DNA from: Paulinella micropora
Taxonomy: Eukaryota > Cercozoa > Imbricatea > Euglyphida > Paulinellidae
Assembly: GCA_019918135.1 (NCBI GenBank)
Contig: WBZZ01004788.1
Location: 167,501-231,500 of the forward strand
Length of the DNA stretch: 64,000 nucleotides
Direction: 5' to 3'
Shown: positions 30,801 through 41,380 of the stretch, piece after piece
How the letters are laid out: each line of letters opens with the position of its first letter
How positions within the stretch are numbered: position 1 is the stretch's first letter
Program-made: the position numbers and the translations under genes
Notes under the pieces: model-generated
Databases searched by the model: none
Seen by the model: only the letters and a program-made list of their open reading frames with translations
Told to the model about the DNA's origin: nothing

Positions 30801-31673
30801 GCTTTTGACAGGAAAAGAGAACTCGTGGAGACTTCCGGCGACCCTGTTGCATTACTCTCTAGCATAAAAGCACTCTCGCCCAACTGGTCGTCTGGCAAAG
30901 GATTGCTACAAAATAAGCTACAAAAGCTCCAGAATCTTAATTCTGCACAGGCAGCTTTGGCGAACATGCTGAAAGTACTGACCCCGTTGGCAAACAAATA
31001 CAATCTGCTACAGCGCGCAGCTGATATCCGGAGCAAGTACAAAACTGCAACAAACGATAATAATACTGATCAAGTACTGAGCGATCTGGCACGTGACTAC
31101 CTCGGACTTTCCCAAGAATTGCTGTCTAAGCACTTAGCCCTGCATACCGAAAACAGCACGGTTGTGTGCAATAGTAATATCGAGACTTTGACAACGCTCT
31201 CGGAAAAGGAGCTGGCCGGCGCTACTCTCAGCTGTACAAACCTCCAAAGCATTCTGGAGGAATATACATCACCCTCCAAGGCAGTCGGCGTCAACATGCA
31301 GCAGAGTTTTGTTCAGACAGAAAAAGCGGTGGAAGAGACTAGTAAGCTAATTTCTATTCTAGAAAGTAACTACCGTAAGTTGAGCGCCGACGAACCAGCC
31401 CAACTGCCACGACCAGAGGAACTCAAGGGAGTTATAGGCCACTGTGCTAAACTGTGGAGCGACGTTGCCTTGACAAACGATGGGCCTGAAGCCACAAAGG
31501 CGCGCGACCCCCCGCACGCATTCGCAAATTTGCTCTCAAAAGACAACAGGTTCCGAGACAGTTGCAATAAGGACCTGCTAATCATGAGCCAACATGTATC
31601 CATTTACATACAATGGATAGACCTAGTGTACAAGCAGTTGTTCCAAGACGCGATCCAACTCGCGAAATGTTAA
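27801..31673 (+). CDS. Large orphan protein, 1,290 aa
   Basis: A single frame of 3.9 kb from ATG 27801 (MPTKECTHKSIHP). The N-terminus has a C..H...C..C cluster (CTHKSIHPALRCVHCKK). The first half is mixed alpha/beta with a Cys pair CTCK near 440; the second half, from about residue 730, is almost wholly helical with coiled-coil-like heptads (LEYMEQQRAKLRQHEQRLQV). No signal peptide or membrane helix. Base composition is visibly less GC-rich than the neighbours. No homologue recognised. Being intact and long next to decayed genes, it is probably under selection or recently arrived. Confidence 0.6.
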   Translation: MPTKECTHKSIHPALRCVHCKKITHPDRNTRQWTRLGHKLWSSTGSGDIYDNIILYVYEPYETVPEPWTTMNKLQKIVCQKMVELLIPIEARARYRSTDNTRIVAVLQRFPPLNSGLLHTGIDVIEHAETKASVLAGLFSINSDKMLTIDATAAVLAEKFILLALKGAQEFCLFSNVVPDRTLVEYEPPLAAGKSNDVGMFHVWYYGFVSDSPMIGSWPRLKKLNMAKGWTRFYDPEKAVTKDDTQNEGLWRQALELSNLVSLYMNCAARFHMYGRGWGFVRAFLQHQQQKLQVYCRQLWCTDYKHLLQAIGACAGLWFSLVRSHTGPLQAFLQWQEVGGGCPFQSASATKQTAGLLGASFTNPCGSQDAVKKFLCHLLLGAKLANMLNGLTERQAKMWQPTVMTPLSFDRQQAVTFRLLLTDLHTPQKLAAEKRKERTCTCKDSQQVLTAARASQLMWASKDEKGILVLLAEVCNERVIDGAIAVGCSGSDPVERKRRPREWTDFKLSDQCLEEARELQTAVTAGKLPSERLTNSVRAASAAVESRFLQHVYARTLLGQIEITPSPVSCYYKHSQADLELQRGAVWAPAWQSRLTGSFKVEEPNLVLDLYVADSLTTEDAIRSLLTKVGALSTLQVILVNFEPKIIYYRQGDVRIDIRDAGDLFMPAEKNIATIKQIEGLGESKGLTNKQEQRPTSTTELQQAIIYFSNLLFLWLQNGEHNGALLRYGSRVIGLRLHQAHRLEYMEQQRAKLRQHEQRLQVITEARNRLEGFEKMCQAIGLVLKDWQPKATLVNSIEQARTIFTTCARMEQDCAAVSERELATSLSVIFTGAESLYTKLTLLKDHGNCIHVLRALRQAKAGHDSCSTLTAKDKDGPLGNTNAGWGLDEWEKNDSRLKTFLDSIQPLEQPDLSSAMTSYQEYVDANRINLLSQQAKLLIVKFKSACKNRTYDDAIKLLQDSGGAAELQKSVGEVLDGARALGQEYQSLPQEVQQVLDSLLAFDRKRELVETSGDPVALLSSIKALSPNWSSGKGLLQNKLQKLQNLNSAQAALANMLKVLTPLANKYNLLQRAADIRSKYKTATNDNNTDQVLSDLARDYLGLSQELLSKHLALHTENSTVVCNSNIETLTTLSEKELAGATLSCTNLQSILEEYTSPSKAVGVNMQQSFVQTEKAVEETSKLISILESNYRKLSADEPAQLPRPEELKGVIGHCAKLWSDVALTNDGPEATKARDPPHAFANLLSKDNRFRDSCNKDLLIMSQHVSIYIQWIDLVYKQLFQDAIQLAKC

Positions 31674-31876
31674 GAGAAGAGTCTCTGCTCTTGAAAGGCA
31701 GGACCATTTTGTTTCCTTTCTATAGCTTTCTGTTGTGATAAGAGAGGGAGGGAGAGGGGGGAGGGTGGGGAAAGCACCGAGTGGGCCAAACAGAGACAAC
31801 TATTTATTAAAACAGTTGGAATTTTGTCGTGGCTAAGCACTGTATATTCGGCCGCAGCGACAGACGTAAATCTTCA
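31674..31876. other. Intergenic, G-rich tract
   Basis: GAGAGGGAGGGAGAGGGGGGAGGG at about 31,741-31,766, roughly 110 bases before ATG 31877. Otherwise nothing seen. Confidence 0.35.
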
Positions 31877-32851
31877 ATGGAATTGGAATTGCGTGCGCAG
31901 TGCGCCTCAAAGTTGGGGTTGGCTGAAAGCTACTCCGACGGGCGTGGTGTAGTACAAGACCAGGTGCAAACAGTAGCTTGGCTCCGCAAGGCTGCGGAGC
32001 AAGGGTATGCTGCCGCGCAGTTTAATTTGGGGGTTTGTTATGCGAACGGGCAAGGGGTCCTCCGAGACTGCGCTCAAGCAACCGAGTGGTACCGTCGAGC
32101 CGCTAACCAAGGGCAAGCACAGGCACAACTGAACTTGGGGGCTTGTTACGCAAATGGGCGAGGAGTTGGGCAAGATGACACCCAAGCAGTCAAATGGTAC
32201 CGCCGAGCAGCCAAACAAGGGGATGCTTTAGCACAGTTCAACTTGGGGGTTTGTTACGTGAAAGGACGAGGACTTGGCCAAGATGACGCTCAAGCAGTCA
32301 AGTGGTTTCGTAAGGCTGCGGAACAAGGGCATGCTGTCGCGCAGAACACTTTGGGGTATTTGTACGAAAACGGGCGAGGAGTCGGCAGGGACGACGCCCG
32401 GGCGTTTGAGTGGTACGGCCGAGCCGCTAAGCAAGGGGATGCTTGGGCACAGCTTAATCTGGGGGTCTGTTACGCAAAAGGACGGGGGGTCGACCAGGAC
32501 GATGCTCAGGCAGTAGTATGGTTCCGTAAGGCTGCAGAACAGGGGCATGCTGTCGCACAGAATAATTTGGGGTTTTTTTATGAGAAAGGACGAGGGGTCG
32601 AAAGGGACAAAGCTAGAGCGATCCATTGGTACTGCCGAGCTGCCGAGCAAGGAGATGCTTTGGCACGGCGTAACCTGGTGGTTTGTTACACGAGCGCACA
32701 GCACAACAGCCAATGCGATGCTCAAGCAGTCGAGTGGTCTACGCGCGCTTTCGATCAACGCCAGGGTTCAGTCTCGGCTTGCCAACTGCTGCCGGCGGCC
32801 CGTGACCACGCCGGGGCCTGGCCACGAGAGCTTAGGCCGGGTCCGCGCTGA
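31877..32851 (+). CDS. Sel1-repeat protein with near-identical repeats, 324 aa
   Basis: The frame is open from 31,829 only through a GTG; ATG 31877 (MELELRAQCASKLGLAESY) opens directly into the array. About eight Sel1 units of 36 residues follow, e.g. AAAQFNLGVCYANGQGVLRD and AQLNLGACYANGRGVGQDD. At DNA level neighbouring 108-bp units are strongly alike (TTGGGGGTTTGTTACG recurring), so the array has expanded or been homogenised recently. The C-terminal ~40 residues leave the repeat. Scaffold function is inferred from the family. Confidence 0.85.
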   Translation: MELELRAQCASKLGLAESYSDGRGVVQDQVQTVAWLRKAAEQGYAAAQFNLGVCYANGQGVLRDCAQATEWYRRAANQGQAQAQLNLGACYANGRGVGQDDTQAVKWYRRAAKQGDALAQFNLGVCYVKGRGLGQDDAQAVKWFRKAAEQGHAVAQNTLGYLYENGRGVGRDDARAFEWYGRAAKQGDAWAQLNLGVCYAKGRGVDQDDAQAVVWFRKAAEQGHAVAQNNLGFFYEKGRGVERDKARAIHWYCRAAEQGDALARRNLVVCYTSAQHNSQCDAQAVEWSTRAFDQRQGSVSACQLLPAARDHAGAWPRELRPGPR

Positions 32852-33120
32852 AAAGCGCACGAAATTAACTCTTACTAGACAGGGACCGAAAGGGTGTGGG
32901 AAGCATGCTACCCCCCGCTGGCACTACCAGCAGGAAGGAGCGTTGCTTTTTATTAAATTAATTTCTAGAAAACAAAACACATGGTGACAGTCTTATCAAC
33001 CCCCGCTCTCTCTCTCTCTCTCTCTCTCTCCCTCCCCTCATCTCTCCCCTCATCACTTTCCAACCCGCGCCAGCGGGCTAAAGGGAAGCGGGTTGGGCGG
33101 TGTGTATATATATTAAAATT
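32852..33120. other. Intergenic with (CT)n and C-rich tract
   Basis: A (CT)n run at about 33,007-33,030 followed by CCCTCCCC, 90-110 bases before ATG 33121. This fits the CT-rich stretch seen near other starts. Confidence 0.4.
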
Positions 33121-35533
33121 ATGAAAGGGATGATGCAGTCAAAGCTAGCCCGCGCCCCTCTCAGTACACCAGCCCTGCCGTGTGTGCTGCTGGCGGCCCT
33201 GCTACCGCTGTTGCTGCGTGCGTATTGTCCGTACGACCCCTCGGTAGCCCAACCCGGCGACCTGGTGCTGGAGCTGTCTGTGAGCGCGGCAGGCGCCAAC
33301 TGGACACTGCCGGTCTCCGGAGCCAATGGAGCGGTTGGTGCGTGGGAGGTTTTTTGGGAGCAGGGCAGGGTGGCGCAGCGGTGCAGCGCGCTGGGGCCGT
33401 GCACTTACACTTTTACCGACGACGGCGTCTTTGCCGTGGTTGTGCGCGGCCGGGTGCAGGGTTGGGCTATGACCTTAGATTGGCGGGGACGACATGGTGG
33501 CGGAGGACGGGTAAGCCTGCGCAAGATCCTGCAGTGGGGCGGGCTGCGGCTGGCGGCTGAGACGGGGCATCACTTCTACGGCGAGGCCGCGCTGGAGTGG
33601 CTGCCGCCGCTTGAGGAGCTAGACACGAGCGGTTTACAGAGCCTGGAGCTCAGCTTCGCGGGGCTGTCGCCGACCGCGTGCTCTGACGTGTCCGGGCTGC
33701 GGACGCCCTCGACGCTGACCAGCACTCGCGCGGCCTTTGCGGAGTCGCCGTGTCTCAAGTTTGCAAACGTCACTGGTTGGGACCTGTCGCGTGTGGTAGA
33801 CACGAGCTACATGTTTCGCGGCACGCAGGCGACCTCCGCACCAGGGCTGGCGAGCTGGAACATGTCACGGGTCGTAAACGCCAGCGGCATGTTTGCGGAC
33901 GCGTCACTGCTCAGGGCGGACCTGTCGCGCTGGAGGCCAGAGAGCTTGCAAGACGCCAGCAGTATGCTCTCCGGCGCCCCCGGGCTTGTACAGGACCTGA
34001 ACTACTGGACGCTACCTCTCATGGACCTGCAGACCACAGCGGCCTTTTGCGAGCGCCTAGTGCGCGGGTCTCTGCTGCAAAAGTCCCAGGCCCCCCAAGC
34101 GTGCCAGAGCAGCTGGCAGTCAAGCTCGGCTTCACTCTCTAGCTCAAAGTCGGGGTCCAGCACGCAGTCGCCCTCCAGCTCGGCTTCGGTTACCAGCTCG
34201 GCGTCAGTGACCAGCTCGGCCTCGGTTACCGGCTCGGCGTCAGCTACCAGCTCGGAATCCATTTCCAGCTCTGAGTCCGTGTCCAGCTCGTCGTCGGTGA
34301 CCAGCTCTGAGTCCTTGTCTAGCTCGTCGTCGGTGACCAGCTCGGCGTCCGTGACCAGCTCTCCGTCCTTGTCTAGCTCGGCGTCGCTGACCGGCTCGGC
34401 GTCGCTGACCAGCTCGGCGTCAGCGACAAGCTCGTCGTCGGATGACCAGCTCGCCGTCCTTGTCTAGCTCGGCGTCGGTGACGAGCTCGCCGTCCTTGTC
34501 TAGCTCAGTGTCCTTGTCAAGCTCAACGTCGGTCTCCGGTTCAGTGTCCTTGTCCCGCTCGGTGTCCGTGTCGGGCTCGGTGACGCCCACCATGTCGGTG
34601 ACCCGTTCCGCCTCGCCCAGTCCCTCGGCGACAGCTTCGCCCACGCCCTCGATAACGCCCACTCGTTCAATAAGCCCGTCGCTTTCGCCGACGATATCGG
34701 TTACGCCCACTAGCTCTCCGACGCCCACCCTTTCGGTGACGTCCAGCGTGTCGCGGACGCCGACAGTCTCGGTAACAGCAACTTCTACCGTGTCAATCAC
34801 GCCCACCGTGTCGCTGACGGCGACAATTTCGGTGACTGCAACTTCCACCGTCTCGCTTACGCCCAGCGCTTCGTTGACGCCGACGGTCTCAGCGACGGTC
34901 ACCGTCTCGCCGACGCGGTCTCCAATATGCTACCCCGCCCTAACCTTTGTGGCCAGCACTCCGCAGACAAACGCAAACTGGACGGCCTCCGCTTCTAGTT
35001 ATGTTTATGCTCTTACCAATCCTCAGTGGAGTGCTATGGACAACAACATCGCAAGCACGTGGATAAGTGGGACAAACAAATACACCACTACTACGTGCAC
35101 AACCTGCTATTTCGATGCCAATTCAGCCGCCGCAACCACGGATGTAGGGCTACCTCAGTTGATATACGGCGAATACTTGCTTGTGCAAATGGCTAGTACG
35201 ATGCCAACGGGCGTGATGGCTAAATTGGAGGGTGCAACCGTGTGCGCAGGCCCCGCCGGATCATCATGGTGGGCACCTGCGATACTAGCGATCGCCGCGT
35301 GGGACGGCGTGGCGGCCGCCTGGACACCCCTTTGGAATCCTGCTAGCGCCTGGGCCTGGACAGCCCCCAGCACTTGCCAAACGATACCTGCTTCTACCGG
35401 CTACTATCGTTATTTTAGGATGATTGTCAAACAAATGTACCGCCAGTGTAGTACTACCTGCAATTCTGGGTTTAACTACGCTGAGGTGTCGGAAGTACGC
35501 TTGACGCTAACTCGGCAGGCGTTTTGCACATAA
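33121..35533 (+). CDS. Secreted Ser/Thr-rich surface protein with BspA-like repeats, one frameshift
   Basis: ATG 33121, then a signal-type hydrophobic stretch (PCVLLAALLPLLLRAYC). Residues ~200-310 carry BspA/DUF285-type units (DLSRVVDTSYMFRGT, WNMSRVVNASGMFADASLL). A long Ser/Thr tract of TSSASV-type repeats follows. At about 34,440 the repeat phase breaks by one extra base (TCGGATGACC where units read TCGGTGACC), shifting frame; the Ser/Thr tract continues in the new frame and ends in a ~200-residue Cys-containing C-terminal domain (WTASASSYVYALTN...YYRYFRMIVKQMYR) with the look of a galactose-binding F5/8-type fold, stop 35,533. Likely a cell-surface adhesin-like glycoprotein. Confidence 0.65.
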
Positions 35534-35622
35534 AGGGGCTGGGGGCTGGGGCTTGCCCTGTAGGATTCCAATCCAATCTGAATCCCTTAAAAGTAAAGTA
35601 GGGTTTTATTAAAGATCAAGGC

Positions 35623-35946
35623 CTAATGCTCAACCGGCTGCAGAGACGGGTGTCGAGGTGTGGTTGAGTAGCAGAAAGATCCGGGCTGGGTTGGGCCAGG
35701 GAAGCTGTCGAGGTAAACTGCAGCCTCCCACTTTTTTTTGCGCGTGAGCTCGTGAATGCCCACTTGGTCAACTAGCCAGCGCAGAGTACCATAACTGCAG
35801 AATGTCCGCACACAATGTCTGATGTAGCTCTTGGCGCATTCCCGCGCTGCTCCGTCCACAGGGTCCCGCAAGCGCCTGACCGCCGTCAAAACGACCACAC
35901 CCTTGGGCCGGACGGTCTTGGCCTGGACGGTCTTAGCATCTGCTAA
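35623..35946 (-). pseudogene. C-terminal half of a host gene split by the transposon
   Basis: The reading frame after the transposon begins LADAKTVQAKTVRPKG and ends at TAG 35623-35625. The N-terminal half is at 56,566-57,064. If the element and one CTAA copy are removed, the two parts join in frame (...GFEHCSL then ADAKTVQ...), giving one uninterrupted gene. Inserted, the gene cannot make its normal product; a short fusion reading into the terminal repeat is open on both sides. Confidence 0.75.
35943..35946. repeat. Target-site duplication CTAA, left copy
   Basis: CTAA directly abuts the left terminal repeat; the same four bases follow the right one at 56,566-56,569. Confidence 0.7.
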
Positions 35947-36298
35947 AACTAAACATTCGACAATCTTGGGGGTATCCCTTTTTCCGAAATTTTCCATGAA
36001 GTATATGGACTTTTTTGAAAACGTGTGGAAATGAAAGGAAATGAATTCCCTGATTGCAGAACATATAAAAATAATATGAAAATATGTTTTTATTAATTGT
36101 AATACACTTTAACTTCATCTTCAGAGGTGGGCAGGAACCGGTCCGACACGGTAATTTTTCTACTTTTTCGTAGTCCCGGCTACCATGAATCTATGATGAT
36201 AACAATGCCGAACATGCAGAATTTGCTTTTACTGTTTATTCTTGCTTATATTAAGCATTTTACTATATTAAGACATGGTTTTACCTTCAAAAAATTAT
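35947..36298 (+). repeat. Left terminal inverted repeat
   Basis: Begins AACTAAACATTCGACAATCT. It matches the reverse complement of 56,214-56,565 base for base over the first ~96 bases, then with scattered differences; both repeats run into a G/C homopolymer zone at their inner edge. Confidence 0.85.
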
Positions 36299-36524
36299 GT
36301 TTGCCCGCTGTGACGTACGCTGGTACGTAGAGGGGGGAGGGGGGGGGTGGGGGGGGGGGGGAATGGGTCGGAGGGAGGACGCTTCACATCAGATTCTGGT
36401 GCATTATCAGAGTTAAACAAATTTCTAATTTCAGTTTTTAGAAGAAGCGTTACAGTTGCAGTTGCCCTAGACAAAAACCATTATGAAAAAGTCGGACCCA
36501 GAAAAATTCATTCAAAAAAAATAA
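36299..36524. other. Subterminal region with G tract
   Basis: A long G tract at 36,331-36,361, then AT-rich DNA forming the 3' flank of the transposase gene. Bases 36,410-36,434 nearly repeat 56,036-56,060 in direct orientation (AGAGTTAAACAAA and following). Confidence 0.4.
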
Positions 36525-39500
36525 TCACATACGACCACGTCCACGTCCACGTCCACGTCCACCCGCAGCACGACGTGCGCGGCGACGTCCGCGCAAACGG
36601 ATTCCTGAGTTACGCATTCTCCAACTTGCGTCGGAGCGATCTGAATCATCTACAATATGGATAGCATCATGTTAAGGAGGAGAAGAACAAGAAGAAGAAG
36701 AAGAAGAAGAAGAAGAAGAAGAAGAAGAAGAAGAAGAAGAAGAAGAAGAAGAAAACTAATACCATGCTTTTCTTCCTCTGAACCAGAAGATCGATCAGAC
36801 GATGAGTCAGTTGATGAACTGGAAGATGAAGTATCAGATAAGTCATCCTCTGAATCTGCCACTGGTTCTGCAGGCTGAGCAGCACCAAGCTCTTCTTCCT
36901 CAGGGAACCCACAGTCGCATCGTTCGAAATGGTTCCACGCTTGTTCAATAAGCTCTGCCTTCTTGAACTGTTTCCGATCGGAGTTTTGCGTTGCAACACC
37001 ATGCATTCTCATCCATGATTTCAATTCGCTAACTACCATCTGCTTGGACGCAAATTGCTTTTTTTCCTCTGACGATCTTAGCAACGTGAGAATTTTCCGC
37101 CAAGGCTCAGAAGCATTTCCAAATGCTAAATCCTGCTCCTGCTTTTCTTCGCTAGTAAGCTGTCTTGCACCACGCCATCTCGGGTGAGCTGGAGGACGTC
37201 CTTCATTAACAAAATAAGTGCGTGGTAAGGACAGCAGCTCTTCATCGGTCAAACGCGTAAGTGCGTTCATTTTCTCCTGTCGTTCTTGAGGCAACTCCAT
37301 CCAATTTACAGGTAGCTCGTCGATCAATCGAAATTCTGCTCTCCATTCCTTGCCTTTTGCATCGACACAGGACATATGAGCAGGACGGCCGGGCAGGCCG
37401 CCTTCGAAGTAATCTCCATCCACCTCTACTCTGGTCAAATTTCCACCTGCTAACATTTCCTCCACATGTGCTCGCTCATCCGGCCCTAGGTATTTAGTAG
37501 CCAAAGCACGAATATCCTTCTTCAGGCGCGGATTGACGAAGTAGCCGACTGGAAGCTTGGGAGGCATGTCGGTCGCTGTCATAAATAGAGAGAGAGATAG
37601 ATAGATAGAACGAGAGAAAGAGAGAGAGAGATATATATATATATATATAGAGAGAGAGAAAGAGAAAGATAGATAATATTATTACCGGGGCGTCCGATAA
37701 ACAAATTGATCGGTTCTCCTCTGGGATCATCACGCACTCCATGAAAATCCTGTGCGTCTCCCCAAGTAGCGATCTCTACAGTCGGCAAAGCGTCAGGATC
37801 TTTCTTGGTGATTCTATATGCCAAGGGTTTGTTGTAGTTTTTGAAACTCTTGTTCATACACGGGCTAAAATGAGTCATCCAGTCGTAGTTACATCCGAGA
37901 ACAACCAGCACATGCCTCTTCTTGTGCTGCTTCTTGAATGCAAGAATGAGCTTTAATAACGCTTGAGCGATGTTAGTTGTCAGGAAGGTGCTCTTCCACC
38001 CGATATCCATAACTCGAAATTCCTGATCATCTCCATCGTGCCCGTGCCCTGGTGGCTTGCGATGTGACTCTACTTGGAAACGGATTCCTCTGTCAACGAC
38101 ATTGAGCCCAAGGAAACCCAGCATCGCCCACGCGGTGTTATCACCAGCTCCGTCCCACTCAAGATATAATTTCCACGCTTGCATTGTGCGAGGGTTCCAA
38201 AGTTGCCAATGTAAAAGTGCGGCAAGCATAGTAATGTTGCTGTTCGCGCCGTGTTCTACCGCGCCTTCAAGGTACGTCAGAATAAAATGCGTATCGGTAG
38301 TGTAGCAGGTATTGATTCCAACGCAAAGGCGAAACACAATTTTTCCTTTGAAATCTTTCGCGGCGCGGCGGCAAGATGGGATCTTCACTGGCGGTTTCAT
38401 ATCGGCTGATATGACTGTGGCAGCAAAATCTGCTGGTGCTGCCTTCTTGCGCTGCATGCTGGCAACGCGGCACGCCCTGTGAATTTTGTGATGAAGCCTG
38501 CTACGGCGACGCCATTCTTGAGCTTCTACTTCAGTCCTGAAACCGTTAGAATGATCAGCAGCAAGCTCTGTGCAGATCTCGCATTTTGAGAAATCTCCTT
38601 CTGCAAAACAAACCTGTAATAAGTAATGATAACGAAAATATGCATAATACCTCTGACAAACTTGACGTGCGGAAAATCCATGCGCCAAACTTTGTTGATC
38701 GTATTGTCTGTCGGAGGATTATTTGGATCAACTCGTTTCGAACAACCAAACCGAAGGCACATATCTTTCCAATTCTCGCGAACATAGTTTTGGACTCCTG
38801 CGTCCTGAGCCATTTCTTGCATCCTCCATATTCCGTCGCTGCATATCTCCGGGTAACTCTCCATGAACTTCTCGCAGAGTAATACTGCTACCACATCTTC
38901 TGTTTCAGGAACGGTTGAGTAGCTTTTTGTCAAAACCTTCGTGTTATTTGCAAGAAGTTTGTGTGCTCTTGACAAAACTTTATCACCGATCCCGTAGATA
39001 CGCTGCCAGGCTACTTTGCACACAGCCTCCGTTAAATACATATACTGAAACGATCCAGTTTTTGTTTGAAACGATTCAAGCTGCGAAGCTGCCCAAGAAT
39101 AAAGCTCACTGAGAGACGATGACGCATTCTTCGCTCTCGTGTAAAGCACATCACGCGTGTCGATAAATGAATAACACTTCCACTTTTTGCAGCAGACAGA
39201 CTTAACTTCCCTGTCCAAGTCGGCGAAGGTAATCCCCAACAGTTTTTGGAGCGCAGACGGTCTCTGAAGCTTCACTGCACCTTTCGTGCGACTTTTCATC
39301 GTGTAGGGGCGCGTTGGATTCTTACGTGGTCTGCTGTAAGGAATTGGTGATAATCTCATGATGTTATACAACAGCTCATTCGATTCCATAAGCTCGTCGA
39401 AGTTCAATCGAAGCTCGTTGGATAATTCCGCATCGTCCACGCCGACCAGAGGAGGAAGCAATCCAGGGTTGATAGATGCAGCATCACCGTTTGAATCCGT

Positions 39501-40640
39501 ATCTGAACACTCTTCGTCGACGTTCTACGCAAACAAGATCGCTTATGAACATTAACCAGCATGAACATAGACAGGTAGAGAAAAAAAATTACCATGGAGC
39601 CAGTAGGAAGATATAGTCTAGAGCTGCTGCAGCTACTAACATCATATCCTGTAGTGACAGTAGAACTGTCTGACTGTTTCCAGCTGTCGAGGTTAGCATC
39701 AACGTCAGGAACACCTGCCTGTAAAATAGAATCTTCTCAGTAATAATTTTCATTTATTTATTTTTTACCTGTGCATCACTCAAGCTTGATTTTTCTGTGA
39801 TGACTGTAATGTCCGAGCTTTCCCTGGGCAGAAGCGTGCGGCGACTATCTGAAATTGAGGACACGCTGTCGAGAAGCTTCCTCTTTTTTTCCGGCGGAAT
39901 AGATGATGACCTGGAGAGCGGTTGCTTTCCATCAGAACTAATACTGCTGACCGACGCTAAAAGTTCAACCTTTGCTTCATGAAGCAAGGAAATTGACTTA
40001 AGTGGAAGCGGATGTTCTTTCTCAGGAACGATGAAACATACATGACCAATGTCAGTCTCGAACAGGAAAACTGGGATTTTAGCTCCTTCCTTGGCAGCCT
40101 CTTTCAACCAGACCGGATGTGCATCGCTTGGCAGCGTAGCTATCTCTAGGTCTGGATTAGGTGCATAGCTGAGCAAAATCTCTTGATCTTTCGATATTGC
40201 GGTGGTGACAGTCACAATAGGAGTACCCTTGCTGACCTGACATTATTTACAACAATATTTATAGAAAAAATACAACACACGTAACAAAAACTTACATTGC
40301 ATGGATGTATGTAACAACTAACATAATTTACCTTCACGTTCGGTCGGCAAGTGTCATCGTCGAGCTTGTTGAACCCTTGCGATGAAGAGTTGATGAGATG
40401 CATTGCATTCCTGCTCGATTCGTTAATGAATTTAATTGGATGCATCCCTGTTTGCAGGGAACTCCCAATTTTCATAGTGAAATGATCAGAAAATGCAGCA
40501 TGATCTGCAGCACGCAAAGACTTTCCTCCTGGTTCGAGGAGCCCAAGCTGAAAAGAAGGAGGAAGGTATTTATCAGCAAAGACTCCGTAGCCACCACCAC
40601 GGTGTGCCACATATATCGGCGCCTTGCTAGCCCTCAGCAT
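36525..40640 (-). CDS. SET domain-transposase fusion, seven exons, 1,209 aa
   Basis: Exons (minus strand): 40640-40332, 40236-39769, 39718-39593, 39524-38651, 38600-37686, 37575-36763, 36649-36525. All introns are GT-AG and every junction keeps frame: 3,630 coding bases. Residues ~1-125 form a SET-like domain (GYGVFADKYLPP, CRPNVK joined to VSKGTPIV, then ISKDQEILLSY). Exon 5 starts with a CEIC...HS zinc-like motif, then candidate catalytic acids: D659 in ISADMKPP, D742/D746 in LEWDGAGDNTAW, and a PPGHGHDGDD motif near 780, like the GHTHEDID of DUF7869 transposases. The C-terminus is Ser/acidic, then Arg/Gly-rich. The start is ATG 40640; an upstream exon lost under repeats cannot be excluded, as an AG precedes 40,647. 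It probably moves the element; the SET part may methylate a protein or guide insertion. Confidence 0.7.
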
Positions 40641-40668
40641 GGCATACCTAAAGTTTGAAATACACATG

Positions 40669-40805
40669 AAAAAAATGGCAGCGCTTCCCGTTAGAGGGAA
40701 TCACTAAAAAAAAAAAAGGACAGAGAAAGGCTCACTGATAGAAGGCCACACACACTAGCTAGTTATACTAAAGCTAGTATCTATACTCCCCTCTTTAAAC
40801 TATGC

Positions 40806-40810
<5 letters not shown>
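40669..40810 (-). repeat. Short interspersed repeat family B, copy 1
   Basis: A ~140-bp unit, reverse orientation, next to (AAT)n. It shares GGGAAGCGCT and TGTGTGTGGC blocks with copies at 44,200, 53,202 and 54,699. Confidence 0.75.
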
Positions 40811-40840
<30 letters not shown>

Positions 40841-40841
<1 letters not shown>

Positions 40842-41109
40842 GTGCTTCTCTGTCAATGGCTGATGCATTTCTGCACATGCGCCTCCATCGTCTCACCCGT
40901 GAGGGGAGTACGAAGAATTGACGATAAGCTCTAATGACACCCCCGCAAGGGCAGTTCCAACACTTTCAGACGGGCCGGTATGTTCAATGAAAATACTGGT
41001 CCAGAAATAGACCGGTATGTTCAATGAAAATACTGGTGGCACCGACGGGAATCGAACTGGCGACAGGGCCCAGATGGTAGAACTTGACCACTGGGATATC
41101 ACGGTGTCC
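40841..41109 (-). mobile_element. tRNA-derived SINE (family A), copy 1
   Basis: Reverse copy of the 269-bp SINE form with the internal duplication of TATTTTCATTGAACATACC. It has the A-box-like TAGCCCAGTGG and B-box-like GTTCGATTCC, and is flanked by (AAT)n. Confidence 0.75.
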
Positions 41110-41168
<59 letters not shown>

Positions 41169-41194
41169 TAATAACAATAATAATAATAATAATA

Positions 41195-41288
41195 GATTTA
41201 TCAGTCAATTGGCCTTTGATCCTGTCGGACATGTGCCTCCATTGGTAGCACGGGGCCGTTCGGTGACGCGGCTCCGCTCCCAAGACTC

Positions 41289-41289
<1 letters not shown>
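41195..41289 (-). mobile_element. SINE-like fragment with LINE-like 3' end
   Basis: Read on the minus strand it ends with CCAATGGAGGCACATGTCC, about 35 bases, then (ATT)n. This 19-mer also lies in the 3' end of the LINE (50,521-50,539). The upstream part differs from family A. Confidence 0.55.
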
Positions 41290-41375
<86 letters not shown>

Positions 41376-41380
41376 CATAA

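Noticed and set aside
1-35600. Giant-virus origin of the intron-poor region
   Set aside because: Receptor, F-box, TPR and desaturase genes, polyA signals and lack of any viral core gene fit a compact host genome better.
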